Shown: positions 25,439 to 34,665, counted from the first letter of the stretch. The stretch: 39,586 bases of DNA from Symploca sp. SIO1C2 (GCA_010672925.1 JAAHFP010000055.1:1-39586), one strand, 5' to 3'. Numbers and translations are program-made. Notes: generated by a model not told the origin, from the sequence alone.

Positions 25439-26356
25439 ATGAATTTATCAGAAAATAGTTATGATATCCCTGCTGTCGATCATCGCAGTGCCAAAGTTTT
25501 GCAAGGACTATACAAAATAGACGAGACAGATCTGAGTTTGATCAAGAAATCAGGTTCTCTGATGTTGCCGCAAGTGGAAGACATAGTAGGCAATTGGTAC
25601 AGTTGGCTGGAAACCCAACCAGAATATGAGCAGTTTTTCTCAGATCAAAGAATTCTCAACCATGTTCGCCAGAAACAACATAATTACTGGCAAGAGTTTA
25701 TGACTGGTGATATCAATGAAAATTACGTTAAACAGCGTCGCATCATCGGAGAAACTCATGCCAGGATTGGGTTATCGATGACAGTATTTTTCGCTGGCAT
25801 GAGCATTTTCGATCAACTGTTCAGTGACATGGTGAAAAAACAAAACTTGGCAGAAAATGAACAGATGAAGATGTCTGATGCCATTGCCAAACAGTTGCAT
25901 TTAGATGCCGGTATTGTCTGTGAAATGTTCACCTATATGATGAATGAGTTAATTTCTGGACAAAGTAAGGCTCTACTGGAAATGTCAACCCCAGTCACAG
26001 AAATTTGGCAGGGTATTCTCCTGTTACCTGTGGTGGGCATTGTTGACTCTAAACGGTCTCAAGATATTATGAATTCTGTCCTAGGCATGATTGCTAAAAC
26101 CCAGGCTAAAGAATTTATCCTGGATATTAGTGGAGTAGCAGTGATTGATACTGCTGTGGCTAATTACTTGATCAAAATTACCAAGGCGACTCGACTGATG
26201 GGCTGTGAATCAACTATATCGGGACTTTCTCCAGCGATCGCCCAAACAATTGTACAATTGGGAATTGATGTCGGTACAGTCAACACGACTTCAACGATGA
26301 TGGATGCTTTAAATAAAGCTTTTCAGCGTCAAAATCTTAAAATTGTTGGGATATGA
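25439..26356 (+). CDS. Globin-coupled RsbR-type stressosome protein (protoglobin-STAS)
   Basis: A cytoplasmic stress sensor of the stressosome shell. The N-terminal half (about 20-175) is a globin-coupled-sensor domain; the likely heme ligand is H107 in RRIIGETHARIGLS, so O2, NO or redox sensing is expected. The C-terminal STAS domain (about 185-300) contains FILDISGVAVIDTAVANYLI and GLSPAIAQTIVQLGIDV. T238 (VIDT) and T270 (AQT) match by position the two RsbT-phosphorylated threonines of B. subtilis RsbRA. The next two genes encode RsbS and RsbT, and the gap to rsbS is 12 bases, so this is an operon. What ligand it binds is not visible. Confidence 0.9.
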   Translation: MNLSENSYDIPAVDHRSAKVLQGLYKIDETDLSLIKKSGSLMLPQVEDIVGNWYSWLETQPEYEQFFSDQRILNHVRQKQHNYWQEFMTGDINENYVKQRRIIGETHARIGLSMTVFFAGMSIFDQLFSDMVKKQNLAENEQMKMSDAIAKQLHLDAGIVCEMFTYMMNELISGQSKALLEMSTPVTEIWQGILLLPVVGIVDSKRSQDIMNSVLGMIAKTQAKEFILDISGVAVIDTAVANYLIKITKATRLMGCESTISGLSPAIAQTIVQLGIDVGTVNTTSTMMDALNKAFQRQNLKIVGI

Positions 26357-26368
26357 TAATCATCGAGT

Positions 26369-26734
26369 ATGGCTCAATTAAATCAGCAACAAATCCCTTT
26401 GCAAATATCTCAGAATTGTGTAGTCGCTTCAATTCAGATTAATTTAACCCCAGAATTGTTGCAACAGCTATGTCAAGATTTATTAGAAAAATTACATGGT
26501 AGTGGAGCTAGTGGAGTCATTCTTGATGTCTCAGGGGTAGAAATCATCGATTTGACTGATTTTACTGAATTGAGAAAAATTATTAACATGGTAGAAATAA
26601 TGGGAACAAAGACAATTATTTCTGGCTTAAAACCGGGAGTAATTTCTGCCTTGGTTGATTTGGATGCGGATATCGATGGTATTAATGCTGTCTTAAACTT
26701 GGATGATGCTTTCGTCTTAATTGATACTTTGTGA
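26369..26734 (+). CDS. rsbS: RsbS-type STAS protein, phospho-serine position is Leu
   Basis: A 121-residue single STAS domain protein that in stressosomes holds RsbT until RsbT phosphorylates it. The family pattern is clear: CVVASIQINLTPELL, GVILDVSGVEIID, GLKPGVISALVDLDADIDGI and LNLDDAF. The residue aligned with Ser59 of B. subtilis RsbS (MIDSF) is L62 (IIDLTDF), with T63 next to it. The canonical phospho-switch is therefore missing or moved to Thr. It follows the globin-RsbR gene by 12 bases and precedes rsbT by 150 bases of microrepeats. Confidence 0.88.
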   Translation: MAQLNQQQIPLQISQNCVVASIQINLTPELLQQLCQDLLEKLHGSGASGVILDVSGVEIIDLTDFTELRKIINMVEIMGTKTIISGLKPGVISALVDLDADIDGINAVLNLDDAFVLIDTL

Positions 26735-26740
26735 GTATTG

Positions 26741-26862
26741 GAGGAATTTAGAATTTAGAATTTAGAATTTAGAATTTAGAATTGAAAGAAATATTATGTC
26801 TTCTGCCTTCTGCCTCCTGCCTTCTGCCTCCTGCCTTCTGCCTCCTGCCTCCTGCCTTCAAA
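26741..26862. repeat. GAATTTA and TGCCTTC/TGCCTCC microrepeat arrays
   Basis: About five GAATTTA units are followed by an alternating CTTCTGC/CTCCTGC 7-bp array between rsbS and rsbT. The 7-bp family recurs at about 32925-32957 and 38902-38990. Confidence 0.9.
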
Positions 26863-26884
26863 ACACTAGTGGCCAATAATTTCT

Positions 26885-27289
26885 ATGATACATGAACAAA
26901 GAAGCCAGATTCACATACGAGTTGAAGCCGATACCATCCGAGCAATAATGGCTAGCAAGCAGACAGCTAATCGTTTAGGATTTGATAACTATCAATGTCA
27001 AATGATTTCTACAGCAGTATCGGAATTAGTCCGCAATATTTTGAAATACGCCGGTTCTGGTGAAGTGATTATTGTTCCCCTTACCCAAGGAAGAAGGACA
27101 GGTCTTGAAATTATTGTCAAAGACCGGGGTCCAGGTATTGCTGATTTAGAGCAGGCAATGCAAGATGATTTTAGCTCTAGTGGTACTTTAGGACTGGGTT
27201 TGCCTGGAGTTAAACGATTAATGGATGAGTTTGAAATTAATTCCGAACTGAATGTAGGTACAGAGGTTGTTATCAGGCAGTGGTTGTAA
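26885..27289 (+). CDS. rsbT: RsbT-type serine/threonine kinase (GHKL fold)
   Basis: The 134-residue switch kinase of the stressosome. ATP-site motifs are complete: N-box AVSELVRNILKY (E47, N51), G1 KDRGPGI (D80, G82, G84) and GTLGLGLPGVKRL (100-112). It should phosphorylate the RsbR and RsbS STAS domains and, when released, act on a downstream partner. No RsbU, RsbX, sigma-B or diguanylate cyclase partner is in the window, so the output is unknown. It is separated from rsbS by repeat DNA but remains on the same strand. Confidence 0.92.
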   Translation: MIHEQRSQIHIRVEADTIRAIMASKQTANRLGFDNYQCQMISTAVSELVRNILKYAGSGEVIIVPLTQGRRTGLEIIVKDRGPGIADLEQAMQDDFSSSGTLGLGLPGVKRLMDEFEINSELNVGTEVVIRQWL

Positions 27290-27388
27290 GTTGAGCCATT
27301 GGAAATTTTAGATTTTAGATTTTAGATTTTAGATTACTGACTTGTTTATTATCGGGATCTGAGCAAAAATCAATTTTGAATTTTGAAT

Positions 27389-27436
27389 TTTGAATTTTGT
27401 TTGCGTAGCATGGTGAGCAAAGCGAGGCAAATTTTG
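27389..27436 (+). repeat. 48-bp direct repeat, upstream copy
   Basis: Identical to 28427-28474. The core is GCGTAGCATGGTGAGCAAAG followed by CGAGGCAAATTTTG. It lies 29 bases before the TauE/SafE gene. The preceding bases (27303-27335) are a GATTTTA array. Confidence 0.92.
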
Positions 27437-27465
27437 AATTCCCCATCAGGTGCTTATTACTTAAA

Positions 27466-28266
27466 ATGAACATCCCTATAATTTTTGCAGGTGCTGGTAT
27501 TGTAGCGGGAATTCTCGCAGGATTTCTCGGTATTGGTGGTGGCACGGTTCTTGTACCCTTATTAATGGCATTGGGATATAACTATCCTCAAGCGATTGCC
27601 ACTAGCAGTATGTCCATCGTGATTACAGCAACTTCTGGTACTTTACAAAACTGGCAGCAGAAAGCTTTGACCTGGGAACGAGTGCTGATGATTGGGTTGC
27701 CTGCTATAGTCACAGCTCAAATTGGAGTCTATTTCACCAAGTTATTTCCCGATTATTGGCTCAAAGCAGCTTTTGGAATGCTGCTTTTATTTAATATCTA
27801 CCTAGTACAACTGCGCAAATTGCTCAATAAACAACAACAGCAAGGGCTCCCAAAAATACCAATAAAGAAAGATGCCTTCAGCAGGGTGAACAAAAGTACG
27901 ATTACCAGCATTGCCACTGGCAGCATAGCGGGAGTTTTGGCAGGTTTATTTGGTATCGGTGGGGGGGTAATTATGGTACCGTTGCAAATTTTATTCCTGC
28001 AAGAAACGATTAAAACTGCAATTCAGACTAGTTTAGCAGTAGTTGTGATTACCTCTATTTCAGCTTGTTTAGGACATGCGGTAGATGGCAATGTTTTGTG
28101 GTTTGAGGGTCTATTCTTGGGTATAGGGGGTTTTGGAGGAGCGCAAATTAGTACACGCTTTTTGCCTAAGTTACCTAATCAATTAGTCAGTTTCATCTTT
28201 CAGACTTACTTAGGAATGCTTTCCCTTTTCTTCTTCTGGAAGGCTTGGCAAAGTTATTCTATGTAG
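27466..28266 (+). CDS. TauE/SafE (DUF81) family membrane transporter
   Basis: A 266-residue polytopic permease with the family's internal duplication. The two halves each carry a glycine motif: AGFLGIGGGTVLVPLL near the N-terminus and AGLFGIGGGVIMVPLQ near residue 160. They are joined by a basic cytoplasmic loop (KLLNKQQQQGLPKIPIKKD). Members export sulfite, sulfoacetate or related organic anions; the substrate cannot be read here. The gene is on the same strand as rsbRST but is bracketed by 48-bp direct repeats, so linkage to the stressosome may be incidental. Confidence 0.9.
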   Translation: MNIPIIFAGAGIVAGILAGFLGIGGGTVLVPLLMALGYNYPQAIATSSMSIVITATSGTLQNWQQKALTWERVLMIGLPAIVTAQIGVYFTKLFPDYWLKAAFGMLLLFNIYLVQLRKLLNKQQQQGLPKIPIKKDAFSRVNKSTITSIATGSIAGVLAGLFGIGGGVIMVPLQILFLQETIKTAIQTSLAVVVITSISACLGHAVDGNVLWFEGLFLGIGGFGGAQISTRFLPKLPNQLVSFIFQTYLGMLSLFFFWKAWQSYSM

Positions 28267-28806
28267 GGCTTGCCTCATCGAGTCGATTGATTCGGGTTTT
28301 GAAGTAATAAGTAATAAGTAATAAGTCAAAACAATTCAAAATTCAAAATTATCAATTAAAAATTTAAGAAAATTAGTGGGGGCTTGTACCCAGAATTAAT
28401 CAATTCAAAATTATCTTTTCCTACATTTTGAATTTTGTTTGCGTAGCATGGTGAGCAAAGCGAGGCAAATTTTGCATTTTGAATTCAAAAAATGGTCATA
28501 AGTAAAGAGTCTATGAGAGTTTGCTGGATAAGCTTTTGAGGTCTTTTGTAACATACACCCTCCACGGGGTGAGTCAACCCACCCCTAAACCCCTCCCAAC
28601 AAGGGAACCGGAGTGAGGTATTCCAATCAATTTTTAATTCTTATATTTCTTTGACATTTCTTAAGGACTATGTCTTAATGTAGATTAACTTTAATTGAAT
28701 TTCCACAAAATCATTCATACTAACATCGCCAATGACTAACTCCAGTTCCGAGGGAGATGCTTTGGCGAACAAATATTTGTGCCAGTAAAAGCAACCGCTA
28801 TTGTCT
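28267..28806. other. Repeat-filled intergenic region without a gene
   Basis: It contains a TAATAAG array (about 28305-28325), the second 48-bp repeat (28427-28474), and CCCACCCCTAAACCCCTCC with GGGAACCGGAG (about 28580-28615), which is related to 12491-12530. A promoter for the adhesin gene probably lies within the last 150 bases but no clear boxes are seen. Confidence 0.6.
28427..28474 (+). repeat. 48-bp direct repeat, downstream copy
   Basis: Perfect copy of 27389-27436, located 160 bases after the TauE/SafE stop, so the two copies bracket the gene in direct orientation. Confidence 0.92.
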
Positions 28807-31800
28807 ATGTACCAGCAATTAGAACATTACCTTACCCAATTATTATCCCTCTTACTCTGCTGTTGGGGACTCAACCTGAAGATTACTCCCGTTGCGGCTC
28901 AATCCATTACCCCTGCACCAGATGCTACGGGAACAATAATTAATCATAATGGCAATACTTATAATATTGATGGGGGAACCCAAGCCGGAGCAAATTTATT
29001 CCATTCCTTTACCGAATTTGGCTTAAATCCCGATGAAGTTGCAAACTTTCTCTCCAACCCCCAAATCGACAATATCTTGGGCAGAGTAACTGGGGGCAAT
29101 GCCAGTGTTATCCAAGGTTTAATTCAACTAACTGGAGGTAACTCCAACCTTTATTTAATGAACCCTAGCGGTTGGGTGTTTCACCAAGGAGCTAGTTTGG
29201 ATGTGCCTGGTAGTTTTGGTGTGACGACTGCTACCAGGATGGGTTTTGGTAATGGTTACTTTAATGCTGATGGCGCTAATGTTTATCGCAACTTAACTGG
29301 TAATCCCACTAGTTTAATCTTTGACCAGGATAATCCTAGTTGGATTATTAATGAAGCGGACTTAGAGGTCAATTCCGGAGCTAGTCTTTGGGCAGTGGGA
29401 GGAGGTATTATTTCCACTGGGACTATGGCAGGAGGAGAGATTACCTTAGCGGCGGTTCCTGGGAATAATCAAGTGAGGCTTTCCCATGAAGGGATGGTAT
29501 TAAATCTTGTCCTAGATGCTGCACCAGCAGGAGGGAGCAATAATACTGTAACCGGTATTCAGTCGGTGGATATTCCCCGTTATTTGACTGGGGGTAGTGA
29601 AGTTGGTCATGTTAATTATGCGATCGTTGAGGCGGATGGTAGCGTTAGGTTAGTTAATCGTGACACAGTAGTTGAAGATGGTGACACGGTGATTGCTGGA
29701 GAAGTGACTGCCGAAGATATTACCTTAATGGCAGCAGGGAGAGTCAAACCTACGGATTATGATTTACTCAACAATAATCCGGTAGTGGTGTTATTTCCCG
29801 AAGAGATTGGGGATAACCTGGAAACCACCTTTATTGATGAAGGGATTAATGATTATCAAGGGGAAGATGCTTATCAAGCTTTCCTCTATGGGGGGAAGCA
29901 AGGGACAATTTCCCAGGTAGTTACCCATGAAGAAGGGGAGGGTATTGCTACTGTAACTCGGATGTTGGCTGCGATCGCTAATCAAGGAGGCAAGGTTAGT
30001 GCGATTCACCTACTCACGGAAGGTAATGAAGGGAATTTTTGGTTAGGCAGGGATTATGTTGACTCGGAAAATATTGGGGAGTATCAACAGGAATTACAAC
30101 AGTGGGGTGCAGCACTAACTGCGGGAGCTGATATCTTACTTTATAGTTGCTTTACTGCTTTGGGAATCACAGGAGAGCAGTTGATTATTGCCTTGGCTAA
30201 CTATACTGGTGCTGATGTCGCGGCATCGACGGATTTAACTGGTAGTGAGGCTTTGGGGGGTAATTGGGTATTTGAGAAGCAAACGGGAGAAATTGAAGCT
30301 GGGTTAGGGTTTGAGTCACAGGTATTAGCGGATTTTACTGGTAAGTTGCAGGTGTTTACCGCCGGTAATGCTGCTGATTTGATTGCCCACATTACTACAG
30401 CTAATGGGAATGGTGAAGCGGATACGATTAATTTGACAGGGGATATTACTCTGACGGCGGTGCATAATACTGATCCTGACGATGGGGCTAATGGTTTACC
30501 TTCGATTACCGATGACGGTGGTAACAAACTGACGATTGATGGTATGGGTTTTACCATTGCTAGGGATGCAGGTGGCATGACTCCTAACTTCCGCTTGCTG
30601 CATATTTTACTAGGAGCTGAGTTAGAGCTTAATAATACGACCCTTTCCAATGGGATGGCTAATGATGGTGGGGGAATTCTGAATCGGGGAACCCTGACTC
30701 TGAACAACAGCACTGTTTCTGGTAATACGGCAACCAACCGAGGTGGTGGCATCTTTAACTTCGGATATGAGGCGAATGCAGCTACACTCACCCTGAACAA
30801 TAGCAAGGTTTCTGATAATATAGCAGGCAGCAACGGCGGCGGCATTTTCAACTATGGATATGATGGTGCGGATGCAGCCAGACTAACGCTGAGCAATAGT
30901 ACAGTTTCTGGTAATACAGCAACCAACAATGGTGGTGGTATCTATAATTATGGAAATACCCCGAATGGAGCTACGGTAGACCTAACCAGTAGCACGGTTT
31001 CTGGCAATAAGACAACCAACAACAACGGCGGCGGTATTTTCAACTATGGCAATGATGCAGATGCAGCCACGGTAAACCTAAGCAATAGTACAGTTTCTGG
31101 CAATACAGCAAACAACAAAGGCGGCGGCATTTACAACTATGGAAATGCAGCGGATGGAGCTACTGTAACCTTGAGCAATAGTACGGTTTCTGGTAATATG
31201 GCGACCAACTATGGTGGCGGCATTTACAATTATGGATCTGAGGCGGGTGCAGCCACGGTAACAGTGGGTAACAGTATCATTGCTGACAACACTGCCCCCA
31301 CAGATACTGATGTAGGCAGAAGTGATGCTGATAATGCCCCTATCACTGATAATGGCAACAACCTGATTGGCATCGATAGCATAACAGCATTTAACACCAG
31401 CACCCTTGTTGGGGATGCAATGAACCCCCGCGATCCTAAACTCGCACCTTTAGGAGACTACGGTGGTCCTACTCAAACCCATGCTCTCCTACCGGATAGT
31501 CCTGCTCTTGATGCAGGAGATAACGCCCAATTAATGATGTTAGCCAATGACCAACGAGGAGCAACTAGGGTTATTAATACTACAGTAGATATTGGTGCTT
31601 TTGAAGCTCAAGGATTTACCTTGAGTGCAGTAGCAGGAAATGGACAAAGTTCCACTGTTAATACCAATTTTGCTACGGATTTACAAGTTCAGTTAACAGA
31701 AGACTTTGACAATAAACCTCTTCCTGGTGTAACTATTACTCTCACTCCTCAGGGCACAACAGCCAACGCTAACTTAAGTGATACCACTCTAATCACTGAT

Positions 31801-32880
31801 GCTAATGGTATTGTCACTACTACAGCTACTGCTAATACCACTACAGGAACTTATCAAGTAGCAGCAACTGCTACCGGAGTTACTGGGGTTAACTTCAACC
31901 TCACTAATGAGCCTGGTGCTGGTATCTTAACTATCCTAGCAGGCAATAACCAGAGCACTACTGTTAACACCGCTTTTGCTAATAATCTCCAAATCCAAGT
32001 TAAGGATGAATTTGGCAACGTACTACCAGGATTAACTGTAACTCTCACTTCTCCAACAACAGGAGCTAGTAGCAGTTTCGGTAGTATCTCTTTAATCACC
32101 AATGATCAAGGCATCGCCACTACCACGGTTACCGCTAACACCATCGCCGGGAACTACCAAGTAGAAGCTAATGCTACCGGAGCTACTGGGAATAACTTTA
32201 ACCTCACCAACAATCCTGGTGCTGCTGCGATTGTAAATATCTTAGCAGGCAATAACCAGAACACTACCATCAACACTGCTTTTGCTGATAACTTGCAAGT
32301 TCAAGTTACCGATGAATTCGGTAACGGGGTCTCAGGAGTAACTGTCACCCTCTCTCCTCCCGGCACAGGAGCCAGTGCCAGCTTGGGTAGTATTTCTTTG
32401 ACAACCGATGCTACTGGTTTAGCTAGTACAACAGCAACTGCTAACTCTATTTTAGGAGACTACCAAGTAAGAGCGGACATTGGAGTTAGTGAGGCTAACT
32501 TCGACCTGAGTAATATTTCTGCTCCAGTGGTAGTCCCTGGTGATTCTACTCTTGTGATAGTTCCTGGTGACTCTACTCTTGTGGTAGTGCCTGGTGACTC
32601 TACTCCAGTAGTAGTCCCAGCTAATTCTAGCCCAGTGATAGTTCCTGGTAACTCTACTCCAATTCTAGTCACCGGCGACTCTAGCACTAACAATATCCCC
32701 GACTTTACCTCTATTTGGCAATCAGTATTAGAAGAGTTGCCCGAGTCAGGATTAGAGGAGTCTGCCTGTACAACTGCCCCAGCTATAGTTATCAATTCTA
32801 CTCAGGAGGAGGAAGAAATTACTTTAGATGAGGAGATAGAAACCGCAATTCAACGCAATCAAGATTGTTCACCTGAGTAG
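28807..32880 (+). CDS. Two-partner-secretion adhesin with DUF4347, beta-helix and Ig-like domains
   Basis: A roughly 1357-residue exported protein. A signal peptide ends near VAAQS. The TPS/haemagglutination domain (about 35-290) has TGGNSNLYLMNPSGWVFHQG. A DUF4347 domain (about 361-514) ends in the typical ADVAASTDLTGSEALGGNW. Its usual SHG and YGC motifs read TEG and YSC here. A parallel beta-helix (about 530-930) contains six 31-residue repeats with STVSGN and GGGIYNYG, then SPALDAGD and DIGAFE. Three invasin-type Ig domains (about 935-1238), a VPGDST repeat stretch and an acidic end with two Cys (CTTAPAI, QDCSPE) follow. The TpsB (FhaC) pore it needs is not in the window. I start at ATG 28807; a TTG at 28801 is the alternative. 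Confidence 0.88.
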   Translation: MYQQLEHYLTQLLSLLLCCWGLNLKITPVAAQSITPAPDATGTIINHNGNTYNIDGGTQAGANLFHSFTEFGLNPDEVANFLSNPQIDNILGRVTGGNASVIQGLIQLTGGNSNLYLMNPSGWVFHQGASLDVPGSFGVTTATRMGFGNGYFNADGANVYRNLTGNPTSLIFDQDNPSWIINEADLEVNSGASLWAVGGGIISTGTMAGGEITLAAVPGNNQVRLSHEGMVLNLVLDAAPAGGSNNTVTGIQSVDIPRYLTGGSEVGHVNYAIVEADGSVRLVNRDTVVEDGDTVIAGEVTAEDITLMAAGRVKPTDYDLLNNNPVVVLFPEEIGDNLETTFIDEGINDYQGEDAYQAFLYGGKQGTISQVVTHEEGEGIATVTRMLAAIANQGGKVSAIHLLTEGNEGNFWLGRDYVDSENIGEYQQELQQWGAALTAGADILLYSCFTALGITGEQLIIALANYTGADVAASTDLTGSEALGGNWVFEKQTGEIEAGLGFESQVLADFTGKLQVFTAGNAADLIAHITTANGNGEADTINLTGDITLTAVHNTDPDDGANGLPSITDDGGNKLTIDGMGFTIARDAGGMTPNFRLLHILLGAELELNNTTLSNGMANDGGGILNRGTLTLNNSTVSGNTATNRGGGIFNFGYEANAATLTLNNSKVSDNIAGSNGGGIFNYGYDGADAARLTLSNSTVSGNTATNNGGGIYNYGNTPNGATVDLTSSTVSGNKTTNNNGGGIFNYGNDADAATVNLSNSTVSGNTANNKGGGIYNYGNAADGATVTLSNSTVSGNMATNYGGGIYNYGSEAGAATVTVGNSIIADNTAPTDTDVGRSDADNAPITDNGNNLIGIDSITAFNTSTLVGDAMNPRDPKLAPLGDYGGPTQTHALLPDSPALDAGDNAQLMMLANDQRGATRVINTTVDIGAFEAQGFTLSAVAGNGQSSTVNTNFATDLQVQLTEDFDNKPLPGVTITLTPQGTTANANLSDTTLITDANGIVTTTATANTTTGTYQVAATATGVTGVNFNLTNEPGAGILTILAGNNQSTTVNTAFANNLQIQVKDEFGNVLPGLTVTLTSPTTGASSSFGSISLITNDQGIATTTVTANTIAGNYQVEANATGATGNNFNLTNNPGAAAIVNILAGNNQNTTINTAFADNLQVQVTDEFGNGVSGVTVTLSPPGTGASASLGSISLTTDATGLASTTATANSILGDYQVRADIGVSEANFDLSNISAPVVVPGDSTLVIVPGDSTLVVVPGDSTPVVVPANSSPVIVPGNSTPILVTGDSSTNNIPDFTSIWQSVLEELPESGLEESACTTAPAIVINSTQEEEEITLDEEIETAIQRNQDCSPE

Positions 32881-33543
32881 GGGCTTATTGCATCAAGTTC
32901 GGTAGAATAACACTTCGGTGGCAATAAGGCAGAAGGCAGAAGGCAGAAGGCAGGAGGGAAGAAAGAAGGTTGCAAGGTAGAAGGGAATTATAACTGTTTA
33001 TCCTAACTTGATATTACAGCAACCGCCAAGGTAGTTAGGGTTTGCTGAATAAGTCAGACAAGGGAGACAAGGAGGACAAGAAGGACAAGGGAGACAAGGA
33101 GGACAAGAAGGACAAGGAGGACAAGAAGGACAAGGAGGACAAGGGAAATAATAATTGTAGAGAACGCAAAATGTTCATCATTTGTGCAAGAAAAATGAGC
33201 CTATCAATACAATTTCCTTGCACTTTTTCAGGTAAAAAATGACTGAAAGCACTGTCTGGTATAGCTTACACGCTTATGCAGCAACCGCCAAGGTAGTTAG
33301 GACAAGGGGATGGCAGCCCCTTGTTAACTTGCCGTACCTGAGAATGTCTTAACCACCCTGGCGACTGCTATATCTATCCTTCTATTGAAAACTTAACTCT
33401 GAAGTTTATATATAAGCGCATACCTTCCCTATTATGAAATAATAATAGCACAAAATAACCCTGTTGAGTTACGCGATCGCCCAATTCCCAATTCCCAATT
33501 CCCAATTCCCAATTCCCAATTCTTAATTCTCAATTCTTAATTC
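32881..33543. repeat. Repeat cluster: 7-bp and 9-bp arrays and dispersed repeats
   Basis: No gene is seen in these 663 bases. Contents: a GGCAGAA array (about 32925-32957); the second 64-bp dispersed repeat (32951-33014); a 23-bp perfect direct repeat at 33017-33039 and 33279-33301; a 9-bp GACAAG(G/A)AG array (about 33057-33143); the inverted 35-bp hairpin repeat (33296-33330); and a CCCAATT/TCTTAAT array (about 33480-33555) that reaches the urtD stop region. Confidence 0.85.
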
Positions 33544-34665
33544 TTAATTCTCAATTCTCCTCACCACCTCTTCCGGTAAATTGAGAAGCTTCACCAACTC
33601 TTGGTAAGCCGCCGCTTCTTCGTCATTAATCAATGGTTCATCAGCAGTGCGGGAACTAGCTTGAATCACATCATAACTCAGTTGCAAAATTAGCTCCCTC
33701 TCTTCAGGAGTTTCCAACTCCGCAACCAACTCATTAATATCTAAATCTTGCGCTAAATAATCCCGCAACTCCTGTTGCAATTGTTCCTGTTCTTCAACAT
33801 CAGTAGCAAATAGCTTACTAAAACGGGATAACATCACCTCTATTTCTTCCGCAGCTAGGCTACCATCTGACCAAGCCATAGCAGTAACAATCCGCAGCAT
33901 TTTCAGTTGGTGAGAACTGATGGATGGTCTTTGTCCTAAATACACCTCAATCACCTGAGGGTCATTCTGCACCTGTTCCATACTACCTTCGCAGAGTACC
34001 GACCCTTCATGCAAGACGGTCACCTTCCGCGCAATCTGCCGGACGAATTCCATATCATGTTCAATCACCACAATGGAATGACTCTCCGCTAAAGCCAGGA
34101 GCAACTCTCCCACATTTTCCGTCTCCTCATCCGTCAAACCCGCTACTGGTTCATCTACCAACAACAAATCCGGCGACTGAGCCACTAACATACCAATTTC
34201 CAGCCGTTGCTTTTCTCCATGAGAGAGTAATTCTGCTGGTAAATCTGCTTTGGGGATTAAACCAATAGTTTCCAACAAACCTCCCACAGTTCGACGTTCA
34301 GATGCTGAAGATTTGCCAAACAAACTGGCAAAGACATTTTTATGCCGATTACAGGCAAGTTCCAGGTTCTCCCTTACTGTCAGTTTCAGGTAGACTCTAG
34401 GTGTTTGGAACTTACGACCAATTCCTAAACGAGCCACTTGATGTTCTGAGAGGTGTCGCAAACTCCGCCCCTTAAATAACACCCTTCCTTCTGTCGGTTG
34501 TACCTTACCGGTAATTGCATCCAAAAATGTAGTCTTTCCAGCACCATTGGGACCAATTACCACCCGCAACTCTCCAGCATCCATACTAAAATTGAGAGCA
34601 TTGAGAGCCTTAAACCCATCAAAACTCACCGTCAAATTCTCAATCTGCAGAATCTTCCCACTCAT
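33544..34665 (-). CDS. urtD: Urea ABC transporter ATPase UrtD fused to a TerB-like domain
   Basis: Residues 1-247 are a LivG/UrtD-type ATPase of the high-affinity urea transporter. Walker A is GPNGAGKTT (38-46), GIGRKFQTPRVY (81-92) is typical of UrtD, the signature is LSHGEKQRLEIG (147-158), Walker B has D171/E172, and the switch is H203. Residues about 254-371 are an all-helical TerB-like domain with two DG/DExxxxxE half-motifs (AWSDGSLAAEE and ADEPLINDEE). At 373 residues it is about 120 longer than usual UrtD. I start at the internal Met (34665); the upstream ATG at 34707 would add MFLERTTKTQRTQS, encoded by an ACCACAAAGACACAAAGGAC intergenic repeat. urtE does not follow. Confidence 0.9.
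   Translation of the reverse strand: MSGKILQIENLTVSFDGFKALNALNFSMDAGELRVVIGPNGAGKTTFLDAITGKVQPTEGRVLFKGRSLRHLSEHQVARLGIGRKFQTPRVYLKLTVRENLELACNRHKNVFASLFGKSSASERRTVGGLLETIGLIPKADLPAELLSHGEKQRLEIGMLVAQSPDLLLVDEPVAGLTDEETENVGELLLALAESHSIVVIEHDMEFVRQIARKVTVLHEGSVLCEGSMEQVQNDPQVIEVYLGQRPSISSHQLKMLRIVTAMAWSDGSLAAEEIEVMLSRFSKLFATDVEEQEQLQQELRDYLAQDLDINELVAELETPEERELILQLSYDVIQASSRTADEPLINDEEAAAYQELVKLLNLPEEVVRRIEN

Noticed and set aside
30201-30851. 216-residue frame antisense to the adhesin
   Set aside because: Shadow of the repetitive beta-helix coding sequence on the other strand.
33042-33242. 66-residue Lys/Asp-rich frame (KDKKDKEDK)
   Set aside because: Encoded by the GACAAGGAG array; no start signal and no conservation expected.
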